Positions 32,401 through 46,508 of a DNA stretch of 64,000 nt are shown one piece after another. The position numbers were made by a program, and so were the translations under genes. The DNA comes from Serinus canaria (Eukaryota; Chordata; Aves; Passeriformes; Fringillidae). Below the pieces are notes generated by a model. It had not been told where the DNA came from. It ran no database searches and saw only the letters and a list, made by a program, of their open reading frames with translations. Where the stretch lies: assembly GCF_022539315.1 (NCBI RefSeq), contig NC_066317.1:43370435-43434434 (forward strand), in the 5' to 3' direction. Numbering within the stretch: the stretch's first letter is position 1; every line of letters starts with the position of its first letter.

Positions 32401-34408
32401 CTTTTGCATGACATTTTTCAGAGAGAGGGATGGAGAGAGGATAGAATGAAACAAAAAAAAAAAAGAGAAAAGAAAAAATTATCTTTAGCATCAAGACTGA
32501 CTTTGTTATATACTTTATAATTTGTAATACACTTTAAAATGATATCTTATACCCAAGGAAACAAAGACACCTTGAAGATTTATAAAGCATTGACTGATTT
32601 TAAAAAAAATAGACTGATAGGTAGAATCCAATATTTTCTAGAGTATGAGTTTGAGAAGTTCTTGAGTATGAGAAGGAAGCTTGGGAAAAGCGTGGAGTAA
32701 AAAGTAAAATAATTAACAGCTTTCAGATTTGTAAGAGAGTAAACTCATATTTTTCTGATATGTCTTCATCCAGATCCTTGATTTTTTTAATGAAAACTTA
32801 ATCACCAGAGAATGTTTTTTTTAATGAAAACTTAATCACCAATCCTTTCCTGGAAGAATGATTAGAAAATGTGCAATGACTGACCCAACATTAGTTTGAT
32901 TTTTTTTTCCCCCTCTCCTATTCCCCCCACTCTATTTTTTTTTTTAATCAGTGGCTTTACTTGGAACTAATGTAAACATTTCATAAACTCAGACTAGGTT
33001 TTCTTGATTTCTTCATCTTTTTATGGCAGAACTCAATCTTTAAAACAAATATACAAGAGAGGGTCTACAATATTAACCTTTACTAACCTTAAAAGGAAGG
33101 AGTTCCATTCATAGAAGCTGCTATAAAACAAAATTCTGATAGTGGACTGGGAAGTTAGATGAACCACTCATATTATTCAGTATCTCTCTTACAGTTTTCA
33201 GGAAGGAGCTTTCAGAAATTATTATTCTTCACCACATGTAAACTCTTTGGATTTATTTATTTCTATTAAGTTAATGAGTGGATGAAAAAAATAAAATTAA
33301 TCTAGCACTTTTTTCATGTAAAATTATTGCAGTAAAAGTTCTGGAAAAGAAAATGTCAAATCATTTTTAGCTGATGAGGTCAAAACAGTCTGAATTAGGA
33401 AATAACTGAATTATCATATTTGATACCCAAGTAATTTGGGAAAAATTGATTTTGAAAGCCATGGTAGATAAGGATTCTAATGGTAGGTATACTGGGTAGA
33501 TCTCATGATATGCAGAGTCTGATTTTTTGATCCCAGAAACAGATTGAGACAATGTCTTTAAATAAATAAAAAATATTGTTATGGAACTTGTAATGTCAGC
33601 TACTAAGGAGGTAAAAATATTGGTGGATTTTAAAAGCAAGATACTGAAGACTGATAGGGAGCATTTCAAATGAAAGAGTGATTAGTTCTCGGATTATGGC
33701 CTGTACTGTGTGAATTCTCAGATGACCTAAGTTAATAAAGTTGAATTCTGATTAAGTCATAGATCTCTACTTCTTGTTCATCATAAAAGGCAGGAAGTTC
33801 TCTGTAGAACAGATGTAACTCTAAGCTGCCAAAATTATGCTGGCATCTGGAGCACAGGATGCTGCATTACAGCATGATGTTTTATAATAATTAGTTAGGG
33901 AAAGCTACCTTATACACAAATAAGTTAGATATATTATAGAAAAATATCATTAAAAAGGACACCCTTTTCATCTGTTGGCATCAGTGATGCAAACCAAGCA
34001 TGTTTAGTTCTTCAGATTTCAGTAACCCATTCTTGTGAAGGCATGAAAAACTTTCAAAATTGTGCAAATGTTATTTTCTTATAAAGATGGTCAGTTTTTA
34101 ACAAGGCTAGAAAGAAGGCCTTGGAGGAGTCGTTGACAAAGCCCATTCTGTATGAACTTTGCCTAAATTCTGAATGGAAGTCAAATTTACATGCAGAAGA
34201 TGAGTCTGTCATCAGTGAAGTACTGGCTGGTAATTTACAGGGAATCAAAGAAGGCAAGCTAAAACTTTCTCTTTAAGGATGAGTTTAATTATGTTTTCTT
34301 TCCAAAAATTTCCTACATTTTAAAAAGCACCAAAATAATAAAAAATGAGCTAAGCACACTGGCTTGCATTGAAATTTATTGGCATTGCACCAACACATGG
34401 AGTATAGA
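29409..34408. other. AT-rich unique DNA, no gene seen; small direct repeats
   Basis: Two copies of a 15-bp unit with TTCTATTTCTATTAAAG occur around 29647-29681. A 25-bp direct repeat lies at 32782-32806 and 32816-32840 (see its own entry). A/T-runs occur at 30909-30920, 32450-32463 and 32935-32946. No coding or RNA gene could be supported. Confidence 0.5.
32782..32841 (+). repeat. Direct repeat of about 25 bp, offset 34 bp
   Basis: TTTTTTAATGAAAACTTAAT followed by CACCA occurs twice, with TGAAAACTTA starting at 32791 and again at 32825. This looks like a small recent tandem duplication. Confidence 0.85.
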
Positions 34409-34440
34409 TGTGTGTGTGTGTATATATTTGTGTGTGTGAA

Positions 34441-34488
<48 letters not shown>
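34409..34488 (+). repeat. Compound (TG)n-(TA)n microsatellite
   Basis: Blocks of TG alternations (34411-34448) lead into a long uninterrupted TA tract (about 34449-34481), ending TACACATA. It creates spurious tyrosine/isoleucine and histidine/threonine frames on the minus strand. Confidence 0.95.
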
Positions 34489-34489
<1 letters not shown>

Positions 34490-37400
34490 TGCTATTATAT
34501 TTCTCAAAAATCTGCCCATGATATATCAGATTCCAAGTAGTCAAAAAGGTGAACTGTCAATTTCTTGTCTTAAACTCATTCTTATCTTTCTACCTTAAGT
34601 AAAATTTTACAGATTGTTCTTAATGCTTTATAAAAGTTTCCTCAGCACACAGAAATTCTTAAGTTGGAACTGCATAGTTCTTCGACAGTTTTCTTTGCTC
34701 TCATTGTTTTTTATCTTAACAATGATAAGCTCGTGAAAAATTCAGATGCAATGTTCTAATTATTATGTCATAGAATAAACCCTTCAGTTTTAACTTAATG
34801 GAACTGAATAGAGTTAACTGCTGTGTACAGAGCTGGCTGCAGTTTGACATTCTTAGCTGTAATGGGACTTCAAGACATATCAATCAACTCAACCTGTCAC
34901 TCAGGGCCTTAGACAAAAGAGTGTGTGATATCTGACATGACTGGGTATCTTCAATTCCCAGAGCTAGAAACTCTTATTATGTTTTAACAGCCTTTTCAGC
35001 CTGAACTGATAACTCTGAACAGGGTAGTCTATTGAAAAGAAGAGTTGTTTTTTAAGGTCAGACTCAACTACTGTAAAAATATGCTAGATGCAATGCCAGT
35101 CATGGTCAAAGTTTGCCTGCCTTGTGAGTCCTTTGCTGTGCCAGGAAGGCATTCCAGTGGTGTGTCTAACATGGTGGATAATAGAGAGTCTGAAAGTTGA
35201 TCCTGCCCACTGTGACTCTGTACTTGACTTTTCTCCCGTAGTCAGTGTAAATACAGTGTAAATACTCAGAGCAAATACAAATTAGCTCTGCATCCAAATG
35301 TGTGGGGTTCAAAATCTTAGTGAAGATGCACATTTTGGTGATACAAATCTATCATGGGCATTGCTTGATGATGACTAGCACTGAAACTCTCTTTTTTTTA
35401 ATGGACCAGTGTTCTTTTTTACTGTTTATATTATCTTCTGTAAAAGCTTTGGTGATAAACTGTTTATTAGTGATTCCTGAAGCTCCAGTTTTGCCTCAGG
35501 CATTTCTCATGTTTGTGGAGTTAAAAGATTTACCTATCCATCTATTTGCTAATGATAACTCAAACTTGAGGAAACGCAACTTATCATGAGTGCTCACGTT
35601 ACGATTTGTCTTTTCCTGATATTATTTAGCATTACCTTCCTGACTGTGAATACATTCCGGATGTATATTGTAGGGAAAAAAACCAGAGCTGTCTAATTTT
35701 TCATTCCACTACCTAGCTTCCTGCTTAATCTTTTAATGTCTCAAAAGGAAAAAAATCTATCTAAAATCTCTTTTTTTTTTTTTTTATTATGAGTGTCTTC
35801 CTCAAGAACCTTTCTCATTTCTTCACTAACCCTACCTAATTTCTCAAAATCCTTTTTAGAGCTCTTTGCCTCTGAAGTTCTTGGGATTTTCCCCCTCCAT
35901 TTCATATCTTATGATGTCCCTGCAGTTGTAATGTTTGAGCATTCCCAAAGGCAGTAATTGCAGTCATCAGAGACTGGTAACCAACTTCTGTTATTACTTC
36001 TCCCAAGGAAATTTCAGGTGCATCTCTGACATGCTGTGCAAAGATTGTATGCTGCCTAACTTCAGTCAGACTCTTCAGTACTCACTGTTTTTATCACACA
36101 CTACTCCTCTTTTTCTGAAATATAATTTTCAAGGAAAAAGTTAAATGCTTAGTAAGGACATTAACAAGGAGAATGGAAATATGTGTAAACACATATATAT
36201 ATTTACAGTTCTCATTCTTCATGCAATGAATGAGTATTTCAGAGTCTTTTGGGAAGTATTTTTGATTTTTATGTTCTGAAACTTAGCACAAGACACTTAG
36301 TACCAAGTGTTATAAAGAGATAAAAATGACCTTTAGATTTTTCAATTGAAGTTTCAGTTTAACATTTGCCATGTATGTGGGCAGAAGTAATAGCCATTGT
36401 CTGCTGAAGGGTACCTGACTAGACTTTGCCCAAGTTGTTTCTTACTCCGGTAGGCTATGGTCTTTTGAGGAAAAAGCCACTCTGATTTCAGTTTCCATTG
36501 CCATCACCATACTTAGCAAATTTCAAAAGTTCTTAATGAATATTTCCATTCAGTATGCCTTATTTACATTCTGAATTTAAGTGTAATAAATTGTATTTAA
36601 AGCTTGACTGCTATTAATAATCATTATTCAATCTGTTTTAATTTTCAATAAATACAATGTCGCATATTGTTTCACCTTTTTTGTCTAATGTAAGTTCATT
36701 GAGACTTCTTTTTTCCCCACCAATCCTATATTTATACCTGTCTTTCTTCTCTAAATCATTTCATTTTTGATGTTCTCTCACAAACAGAAAGGTGACAGAA
36801 GATTCTGGATTTTCACACAGGATGGTGAAGATCTTTCTCCAAGTTCTAAAGTGTCTTCAGGTCTCACCTCATATGTATCTACCTAGATTCTTGATGAAAC
36901 AGCACTACAGCTTTTTGGCTATATTTGGCACCTCTCTGATTTTAACAGCTAAGGATATTCTCTGTTACAATTATAAAAGCAAATCTCCATATCCTGCTCA
37001 GATTCACTACTCCTTTCCCCCTTTTTTGGCCTTAAAGGTTTTACTTTGCATTATATGAATAAAACATATGTAGTGGTTGCCTGGCTCTACATTACTGAAT
37101 TATTTGGGTAGCACTGCAATTGACTGCTGAAGTCTGAGAGAAAGCTTCAGAGGTCAGACCTGTGCTCTCATATGTTCAGAGACAAATTTGTTCTTCTGCT
37201 TTTAGGCATGTCCCCATAAGGGAGAAGTTTAGAATCATTTGCACAGAATAAGCATTGAAGGCAAATTATTCCACCTCTCTCCCTTGTGCATATTTTTATT
37301 TTATTCTGCAAATACCTTTATTTACATGACAGTAGAAGGAAAGAATCAAGACTATAATATGGCAAAGAAGATAAATCTTCTAAACCCTATGGAAAAAACA

Positions 37401-39655
37401 TTTTTACCTCTCTTAAGGTGTTTTTGTTTCTCATAGTGTATGTATTGCTGTCTCTGCAAACCACACTACACACATGCTTCTCGCACAACTTTCTCTTGAA
37501 CAAGTATTTTTTCGAACCTGTTTTGTAGAATTGCAATTGTTCTGGTTTCTGTTTTACACAAATGTATAATAAAGAGGCTGTGTCATAATCCTCTCAGACA
37601 ACGTGTCTGAGTTTGCCCTTTACTATTTCTTAAATTATTGATTTTTACATCCCACCTGCTCCACAGACAGTGGAGGTATCTCAGTGTATTCAGGCTGTAA
37701 ATAACACAAAGTATTTATAACTCAATTCAGAGTGGCTCAGATCTGTCACAGCATGCAGACAAACCTTTTCTCAGAGGGAGATGCTGTGACCAGCATGATT
37801 TCCTTTTGAGATAACCAGGTCAGGCAACAGCATACTTGTGTAGAACCATCATTACTGAGTTATTTCTTACTCAGTCCATTTTCTATGCTTACCTCCAGTC
37901 TTTGTACCCAGCCTTTTTACTTGGCTTATTATATTTGTAAAAATTAATGTCCTGTTTGAATGTATGCTTTCAAAGATTCATTTTTAATTTATGTTCAAAG
38001 CCGTAGGCTTGCCTTTAATATTGTGTAAATAATAAGGGGGTGTAAGAGTTACCTTAAATTATTAGTTCTTTGGGTAATATTTTCCTCTTTGCTTGAGATA
38101 TGCCAAATTGTAAGTGCAGACATAAAGGAAATGAAAAGCTTTTCTGTGGCAGCCAACAATCTTCAATTTATGGAGGCTTTTTAGCTAAACTAAACTGACA
38201 ACCCCCTGTTACACTGAGGGGAAAACCAGTAAAATGTCGCTTGAAAACTACTAGGGGGATTGTCTGGTGTATTTAAAATGTCTGGTGTATTCCATTTTTT
38301 GTAAACAGGGACATTTGGAATAAAATAATCAGTCTACATTACCCCATATTTGCCTTTCATAGTGCATGGGCAATGGCAGAGAGAATGCCTACTGGACACA
38401 GCAAGTGGTAGATATACTTGTTAGGGATCAGCAAAGATGGAAAACTCCTGGCTCTAGCAATTTGTGTTTATACACCAATTAGACTTTTGAAGGAAACCAA
38501 AATAAATAAGAATGTTCAGAAAAGGAGTTGTGATGAGGCCAAATTGATTGAAATATGAAGAAGGCTGCATTCAGCTCTTCTGGGAATGATGAAGTCAGAA
38601 AACTGCCAGGTGAACTTGCAGATTATGCCAAGTAGGTCATTATAATAGTTTGGGTATTTTTTTAAGGGAAGGCACAGGAATGCAATACAACCTTTGCATC
38701 TGCTGCAGTCATTTTTCTAGATGGAAGTCTTTGAGACTCTTGATGTTCATTTCTATTTTGTGACAAAACAAAAATCCACAGCAAGCAGTACTTAGAGCAT
38801 TTCATATTCTACACTTCTGCACTTTAGCTTTTTGAGCATAGTGTTGGAGGTTTTTTTGCATGTGATAATATATCTACCTTTATTATCAACACCACATGGA
38901 ACCACCCCTGCAATGCTTGTGAATACCTTGGTCACGTTTCTACATGTGGGAACTTGGGGATCACTAGAATTGTAGTTCAATTTGGTTTAAAATTCTGTTT
39001 TCACCTCTACCAGTAAGCTCTATCAAGTTAAAGTAAGGTCTCAAGCTGTGGTATTATTCAGAGAAAAAGTTCTAGTTTTCCTTGAAATAGTCTCCTATAT
39101 GTAAAGAATGGAGAAGTCTCTGAAGAAGTGCATCACATACTTTCAAAGATCAGGGAAGATCTGATGTTGGCAAGACTAGTGCCTGCGTGAAGCGGAAAGA
39201 AAGGGTTGCTGGAGGCTAACAGAAATAAAATAGAGCAAACTCTAACCCCAGATCTCTCAGTAGGTTTAACTGCAAGCCATAGTTAATTAGGTTCCCATCA
39301 CTATCTTGAAGGCAACAGAGGATGTTTTTTAAAAACAAGGACTGGTGATAACTGAGAGTAAAGATCCTGTTTGTAGTGAACCATAAAAAAGCCAAGGCTG
39401 TAAATACCTACCCTGTCAAAGTATCAGTACACAAAGGAATGCCATAATTAAATGGATGGCAAAAAAAAAGAATTTCTAAAATACTGGTTTTGAACAATTT
39501 TCTGGTACATACACAAAATGCAAAATTTGTGGGCTCTCATAGAGACAATTGTCTGCAGAAGGGTATCTGACTGAATATCTGAAAGACACTGGTGATGTGT
39601 TTATGCATTTAGAGAAGCACCTTTTAGTATTATAAAGAAAAAGGCTAGACTTTTG
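34489..39655. other. AT-rich unique DNA, no gene seen
   Basis: A T-run lies at 35770-35784. Open frames at 35302-35589, 35935-36144 and 36792-37058 show no domain, no repeat match and no splice context. Small duplications such as GTCTGGTGTATT at 38264 and 38281 occur. Confidence 0.5.
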
Positions 39656-39943
39656 TAGAATCATAAAATAGCATGACTTGGAAGGAATGTTAAAAATCAT
39701 CTAGTTCCAGCCCCTCTCCCATGCACAGAGACACCTTTCACTGGACCAGGTTTTTCACACCCCCATCCAGTTTGGTCTTGAACACTTCCAGGGATGTTGC
39801 ATCCACAATTTCTCTGGGCAATCTGTGGCAGTGTCTCATATCTCTCACAATAAAGAATTTAAAATTAAACCTACCATCATTCAGTTTGAAGCCATTCCCC
39901 CTTGTCCTGTCAGTACACACTCATGTAAAAAGTCTCAACCCAA
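39656..39943 (-). mobile_element. CR1 LINE 3' fragment (antisense)
   Basis: The + strand is a reverse-complement CR1 3' end: TAGAATCATAAAATAGCATG, ATCATCTAGTTCCAGCCCC, GACACCTTTCACTGGACCAG, CTTGAACACTTCCAGGGATG, CAATTTCTCTGGGCAATCTG and TTCCCCCTTGTCCTGTCAGT, fading after CATGTAAAAAGTCTC. The open frames on both strands at 39721-39948 are inside it and are not genes. Confidence 0.94.
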
Positions 39944-41459
39944 AATAAATTGGTGTGAAAGCTTGGCATATGATTTGAGATCCTAGAACAGAATAAATGA
40001 CTTAGCATTTTGTTGGAAGTCAGAAAAACAGTGTGTTTTGAGTATCTGAAATAATGAACAAGAAATCATTGACTGAAGCAACCACCACAGAAAGAACCAT
40101 TGTTCTGCCTAGAAATACTCAATTCACTTCTAAATAGGAACTAGTGTGGGCTTCTTATATTTGCATCTAAAACAACTCTGGGAAAAGCAGCAGAGCAGAT
40201 CCCCAGAGCAGTAGCGCCTCTTTGTGGAAGTTATGAATTGGTGATGACTTGCTGCAGAATATTGACTTTTAACATTTCCATTAGTGGTGTGCTGCCTGCA
40301 CTAGCTTTATGCAGGATATCTGAAAACATCCCATCCATCTTATCAAGGAGAGAAAATCCATTTCAGCAGAGTTTTCATTGTACAATCCGTTGCATGTAGT
40401 AGTATCCACAAAAACATTTTCTCTGCTGAGAGCATGAGCATTCACTTCACACTGTTCAACCAACCAATTCTCTGCTGTCGGACCAGCTTACATCTCAGGG
40501 AATACCTGCTGAGTAGCTGGAGGGAGTTTGTCATGCAACTCCAGGAAAGAGTTTAAGATTCTGAAGCAATGGCTACATGTCACAGATTGACATTGCAGAT
40601 CTGTGCTCATAGAGAGGCATTAAGCTACTGGTTCACTGTGACAAATTTCTTGGAAATCATTTACAGGACTGTTGATCTTCACACACTCTCAGCCTGCTGT
40701 TTGCTGTCCCCAGCTATTCATCTTGCTGTTAGAGTGTGCCTTCAAAATGCCAAGTACTTTGTGTGAGCGTGCTGAGGATCACTGAAGCCTTTTTTCTCCA
40801 GAGTCCAGTGTTTCAAAAGTAAGCTTAGGACACAAGAAAAAATCCTCAAAGAGTTTGGGATGGAGAAAAAGGAATATGGCACCCCAATTCTGCTGCCAGA
40901 GATGTCTCACGTATGGAGGGCTACCAGTCTCTGCTGCCCAGTGCAAATGGATTACTGGGCCTTCACTGAGCTGGTCACAGTAGCATTGAAATTTTAGGGA
41001 GCAGTGTTTAGGCACAAGCATATGGATGTGGATGCAGACTAGCTTGTTGAATCTCCTTCAGGCCAGTTTGCCCACATTGTATTTTCTCATAGAGTTTTGT
41101 GGCTTAGTTTTAATCTTGTGATCTTCCAGTCTCATATCCCTTGCCCTGGTCTGCCCAAATTTTGTCCGTATTTTTAGCTGTGCAGAATTCCAATAATATT
41201 TGTAAGTCAAGGGTTTCCTTTCTGACCTTGCCAATTTGCAAAAGGATTAATTTTCTTCTCATTATCAGTGATGTGAGTTGCTACCCATCTCTCTTCCAGA
41301 GCAAACACTGGTAGTATCATCAGACTGAATGAGGGGCTCTGGGATGCTTGGCTTCTCAGCTGCTGGAAGTACTGGTAACCATCTGATGGGATCACTGACA
41401 TGGGATCACTGCTCCCTGTGAAGCCCATGATGAGTTCTGTAAAGTGGATCTGATGAGCT
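39944..41459. other. Unique DNA, no gene seen
   Basis: Mixed composition. Open frames at 40569-40766 (+), 40779-41021 (-) and 41207-41428 (-) have no recognisable content. Confidence 0.5.
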
Positions 41460-41770
41460 GCAGGTCAGAATGCTTCCTTCAGAGCTCTTCTGAGCTCTCT
41501 CTGCTGTTCCCCACTGCCTCAGGCTCTGTTCTGGCTGCCTCCCTCAGTTGTGGGAAGGTTGGGGCAGTTTCCCAGCTGCTGGGATCCCAGACCTGATTGC
41601 CGGGGCGGGGGGGGTGGGTGATGGACTGTCTTTGCTGGTTCCATTGGTGGCAACTTGCCCAGGGCTACCCAGGGAGCCAGGCAGCACAGCTGGTGGACAC
41701 ACAGCTGGTGGGCTTGATGCCCAAACTGCTGGTGTCAAAGACCTGGCTGAAGACCTCGAGTTTAAATACC
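41460..41770. other. GC-rich patch, unclassified
   Basis: GC-rich sequence with a G-run (GCCGGGGCGGGGGGGGTGGG at 41599) and repeated CAGCTGGTGG motifs stands out from AT-rich flanks. Frames are open on both strands (41548-41796 and 41597-41902 plus, 41544-41738 minus), which is expected of GC-rich DNA. No LTR ends, splice signals or known domains were recognised. Confidence 0.3.
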
Positions 41771-44700
41771 AAATGCAGTGTGTGCTTAGTGCATGAGCTC
41801 TATGGGCATGCTACTCCCTGGTTTCAAGGATATTTTTCTGGGTTTATTCTCTTGCATATCATGAGTAAAGATTCAAATTACTTCTGCAATCTGTTAATCT
41901 GATAAAATGGTAATTGATTTGCTGGGGTATTTTATTAAGTTCTGTAGCATTTATATTTCAAAAGTGCTACAAATAACATTAGAAGTGATACTGAAAGCTG
42001 TGTGTTTTAGCTTTGCTCTTCAATGCCAGTTGCAGATGAAGGAAAGGACCACAGTGCAGGTGGGAAACAGGTATGTTATTGTTCTGCTCATGGCAAGATT
42101 ATGGAAGCCAACTAGGCTGATCTGGTTCAAATAAATTTTTTTTTTCTAGCAGCAAAAATGATACAAAGGTTTCTTTTACTTGTTTAATCCTATTCTGATG
42201 CATTTTTGAGTGATATCATTTGTTATTTTTCTGTGTTTATGATGAGCAAAAAAAAGTGATAATAAAATTGTGCTTACTTGTTGATATTAATAATAATCTT
42301 AAATTATTTGAAGGCAAATGCACTTTTCTATTAAGTTCTAATTTCATCCATACCATTACTTTGTCTCTAATGTCATATTCAGGAAAATAGGTAATTAAAT
42401 TAAGAAGTTGATGTAACTCTGACTTCCTAAGTATCTGAACATAGATAATATAGAGACATGCAATGTAAATGTGGACCAATATTCAGATTTTCAGCTGCTA
42501 CACATAGTATATGATGTTTTAAAATTAAAAGCTCACGAGTATACATGGTTATCTATATTGACTAAACAGAGGTGAAAGCCTTGGGGGTTTTGTCTGCTAT
42601 TTGATAGTTTCTTCATTATTTCTAACCTGGTGTTTTCATCTACAATATTTTGAGCAATTTAATTTTAGGGGAAAAAATTTTCAACACATGGCTACCAAAT
42701 ATTCTTGGGCTATGTCCAATAAATTGCGGATGAAGTTGTTTTGTTTCTAATGATAAGGATTTAATGGCATTTTTTTTTCCTATTCTAATTGTACACAAAA
42801 TTTCAAAGTAGAGAATATCAGGTTCTGAGTAGAAAATCTGCTGCTGCATGCTAGAGGATCACAGTTTTAATACGTTCTGGATTCAAATGAAAAATGAAAG
42901 GCTGATGGCAAGTCTTATCAATTTTTTTTAGCCACCTCTGTTCCAAGTTGGCAGCAGGAATTTGGAGGCTCACAAACCCTAAAAAGCAGGTTTGTGCAGC
43001 ACTGATGAAGAAGTGCTCGAGTATTTCAGTAATAGCAGACTTTTTAGAAAACTGTATTTTAAACTGTTGCTTAGTACCTTCCTTTTCCTGATTTTACAGT
43101 TCATTTATTAGGAGGGGAAGCTGCTCAATGACTGCCTATAGTTATGACCATTCCTTCTTAAATGAATAATACACCAAAATTTGACCTATTTTTCACTTAT
43201 TTCTATTTGCAGAGTTAGCTAAGTATCCTGAGTAAGACTGGAAAATCTTTCCTCAAAATAGGAAACTAGTATGAGGGACTTGGGGCCACATCTGCAGAAT
43301 TCCTAAATCATAAGGTCAGGACTTGCTTATGCCCCATTATTAGGGATATCTAATATTTCTTCAACTTCTATTATTAAAAAAGAATAATAAATTTAAAAGG
43401 TAGAGCAAAAACATAGCTAATTTAAAATTAGCTATATTTCTTCAAATGACCTAATTTTCAGCTTTCAACATTTGCCAGGTAACTTTTCTGCCTGAATAAA
43501 AGAAATGCATCTAAACACCTGACTTTAAACATAGTTAACTTTACATTTGGTCTGAGTGTTAAAAAATGCCTTACTCACCAAGTCATTCTTTTCCCACAAT
43601 AACATTGTGCTATTATCTTTAAATAAATTACTTTTGAATCACTGACATTTTGATTTACTCTTTTTAGAACGTGTAGATTTTTTACTTTGCATTAATGCCT
43701 AGTCCTTAAACTGTATGTGTCACAAAGGAGAAACAAAAACATTGAACTATCAAATGCTATTACTTCATAATACAGAATTTGGTAATATTGCATGATCATC
43801 AAATACTTTATTACATATTAAACCTATCCATGAGGTTGTCACTTCATTTACCCTCAGTCAATTAACTGTACTGAGTGTCTGTAAATAGTGATTATTTGGG
43901 TCACAGGTGATTCAAACTAAATGATTTATTAAATATTTTAAACTAAATTACTCAGACTGTTTTTCAGTATTTTCTTGCCCTTGATTTGTTGGTTGGGCCA
44001 TTTTTATACATATGTTCAGGACTGACAAAGCATCAGTATTCAACATTTTGTATTCAAATTTGGGTGTTACATGTAAAAAAAAAAAAAGTACTTGGAATGA
44101 ATCAACAAAAGTCTGAGAAAATGAGCAGAGAGCTACAATATAGCACTTATGAGGATATTGTGAAAGCTTTTTTGATGTGTAGTCTACACAAGTTATGGAG
44201 TCTCTGTAACTGGTGATGTTTCAAACAATTTCATGACCAGGGCTTAGACTGAGTAATTTCTTTTGTTTCCCTTCAGCTCAATGATCCTGTATAAGGTGTT
44301 AAAAAATTTAAATGTCATTGGTTTCTTAGTTAGTGATAAAAATTATTAAAGCAGGCATTTTTTAAGTTCTAGTAATAGTATTATTTAAAGATTTCTCAGA
44401 GACACAAAGGATTCTTTGGAAATGCTCCTCAGAAGATCTTATGTGTGAATTTTCCCTTATCTATTTGGAACAGTTCAGCATCCTTTACTATTAGTCATCC
44501 AATTTGTGAGTATTTGTCTAGAGAGCTATTGCCAGCAGTGGTTATTTGTTTCCTGGAGGAAAATGGCACTACACTATCTAATCAGTATTTGGAAAAATGG
44601 CTTTTTTGAGGCAGAAATGGAGAAAACTCAGAGGCATGAAGCCATCTGAGCAGCTCCTGTGAAGGGCTTACCTTCCTGCTGCTAGCCTAAGGAGCATAAC

Positions 44701-45786
44701 ACAAAGTGCTGTGACAAACAGGATATAAAATGTGGCACTTCAAACACCCTGTCAGGAGATTGGGTGCTGAAATGGTGAGAACTAAGGAAAAGAAAGGTAA
44801 CATTCATACACCCCCCTTGAGTTGTCTCATTCTCTTCATCCACAGCTGAGGACCTGGGATTGCAGTTAAGCTACAACAAAACAGAGTAAATGCTTTTGGC
44901 TCACTGCCTGCACTCCCCAGGGTTTGGGAAACAGAACCTGGATCTTGGCCTCACAGGTATGCAGAAGAATATTGATTCCAAAGTTCCTAAGCAAAGAATA
45001 TAACGTGGAAGTATGTGCATTCACAACGTAAGGGGTCCAGTTTCAGCACATACCTGCAGAATTATTAGAGATCAGTGACCAACAAAAATACCTGCAATCT
45101 TTCTTTATGGGTATATTCAGATCAGCCTTTGACTGCTGTGTGTTAATACATATGTAAACATGCTCTCTTCTTCATGGATGTATCCAGTCCATAGATCTTC
45201 TGGATTGAAATATCCTCAGAGACAATCTTGAGAGCCAATCCCAGCATAGGTGAGCATTTATTTATTCCTGGCAAACAATAAAAAATTGTGTTGTTAACAA
45301 AATTCTGTATGAAGCCTAGAGAAACTAAAAGGGAAGAGGAAAAGAACAAAACACTGCAAAATTTTAAAACATTCAGGGAAAGTTAGCTATCACAGGGAAG
45401 TAGATTTTTCTGTGCAAGACTTGCTTTAGTAGGATTTTTCAAATTCGCTTAGCTCAGTGCAGTGAACCTAAAACAGTAATATTTGACAGTTCATATTTTC
45501 AGGTACATTAGCCCTTTAGAAGCTACCATAATACTTCTGGTCCCTCTGGATTAATGATAAAAATATTTAGAACAAGAGACATATCTTTTTTGCAAACTAA
45601 AGTTGTTAAAACTTTGGGAAATATAAAAGGTTAGGGTTGGTTCAGCAGTTCCAATTAATTCATTGTTTCATCAACTGTTTGAAGATTAAAGGTGACACAG
45701 AAATAACTTCAGCTGCTCTTGGATATTTGTTTGCCTACTCCTACAGGGCCCAAAAGACTGCGCTTGAAATGGGTAAATCTTTATAC
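41771..45786. other. AT-rich unique DNA, no gene seen
   Basis: A-run at 44075-44087. Several short open frames without content. The part at 44560-45060 is somewhat GC-richer but not identified. Confidence 0.5.
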
Positions 45787-46508
45787 TGAATTTACATGGC
45801 AAAGTTTTGGTAGCAGAGGGGCTAAAGGAGTGGTTTCTGTGAGAAGCCACCAGAAACTTCCCTGGTGTTCAACAGAGACTTGGGCTTGCCACAGTGGCCA
45901 AGGCTGAGCCCAGCAGCGATGGTGGAGCACCTCTGGGGTAATGTACTTGAGATGGGAAAGGAAAGCCTGTGCAACAGCATCCAAAGAAGATGGGTGAGAA
46001 TAGGAGAGAAAAAACCCTGCAGACAGCAAGGTCAGTGAAGCAGGAGGGAGGAGGTGCTCCAGGTGCTGGAGCAGATTCCCCCTCAGCCCCTGGTGCAGAC
46101 CATGGTGAGGAAGCTGTGCCCCTGAGCATCAGAAGGAGCATCAGGGACAATCTGTGAAGAGCTGACCAAAGCTTCCGTTCTCCATCCCCCTGCACCTCTG
46201 GGCAGGAGGAGGTAGGGAATGTGGGAGTGAAATTTAGCCTGTGAAGAGGAAGGAGTGGGGGTAAGGTGTTCCAGGATTTGGTTTTATTTCTCATTATCTC
46301 ACTCTGATTTTGATTAGTAATAAGTTAAATTTTTTTTTCTCCAAGTTGATTTTGTTTTGTCTGTGACAGTGACTGCTGAGTGATCTTTTCTTACCTTTGT
46401 CTCAACTCATGAGCCTTTCGTTATCTTTTCTTTCCCCAAACCAACTGAGGGGAGTGGCAGAAAGGCTTTGGTGGGCACCTGGTATTCAGACAAGGTCAAT
46501 CCATCACA
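45787..46508 (+). mobile_element. Solo LTR, old avian ERVL-like, + orientation
   Basis: The order of segments matches a widespread bird LTR as I remember it: CATGGCAAAGTTTTGGTAGC, TCTGTGAGAAGCCACCAGAA, GGCCAAGGCTGAGCCCAGCA, GCGATGGTGGAGCACCTCTG, CCCTGCAGACAGCAAGGTCA, a GGAGGAGGTGCTCCAGG segment, TTTATTTCTCATTATC, CATGAGCCTTTCGTTATCTT, GGTGGGCACCTGGTATTCAG and the end GGTCAATCCATCACA. The right edge at 46508 is clear; the left edge is approximate and no target duplication was found. The likely poly(A) signal is decayed to AATAAG near 46319. Open frames inside (45719-45907, 45869-46294, 45969-46157) are by-products. Confidence 0.8.

Noticed and set aside
45869..46294. 141-codon minus-strand frame
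   Set aside because: It is antisense to a recognised avian LTR.
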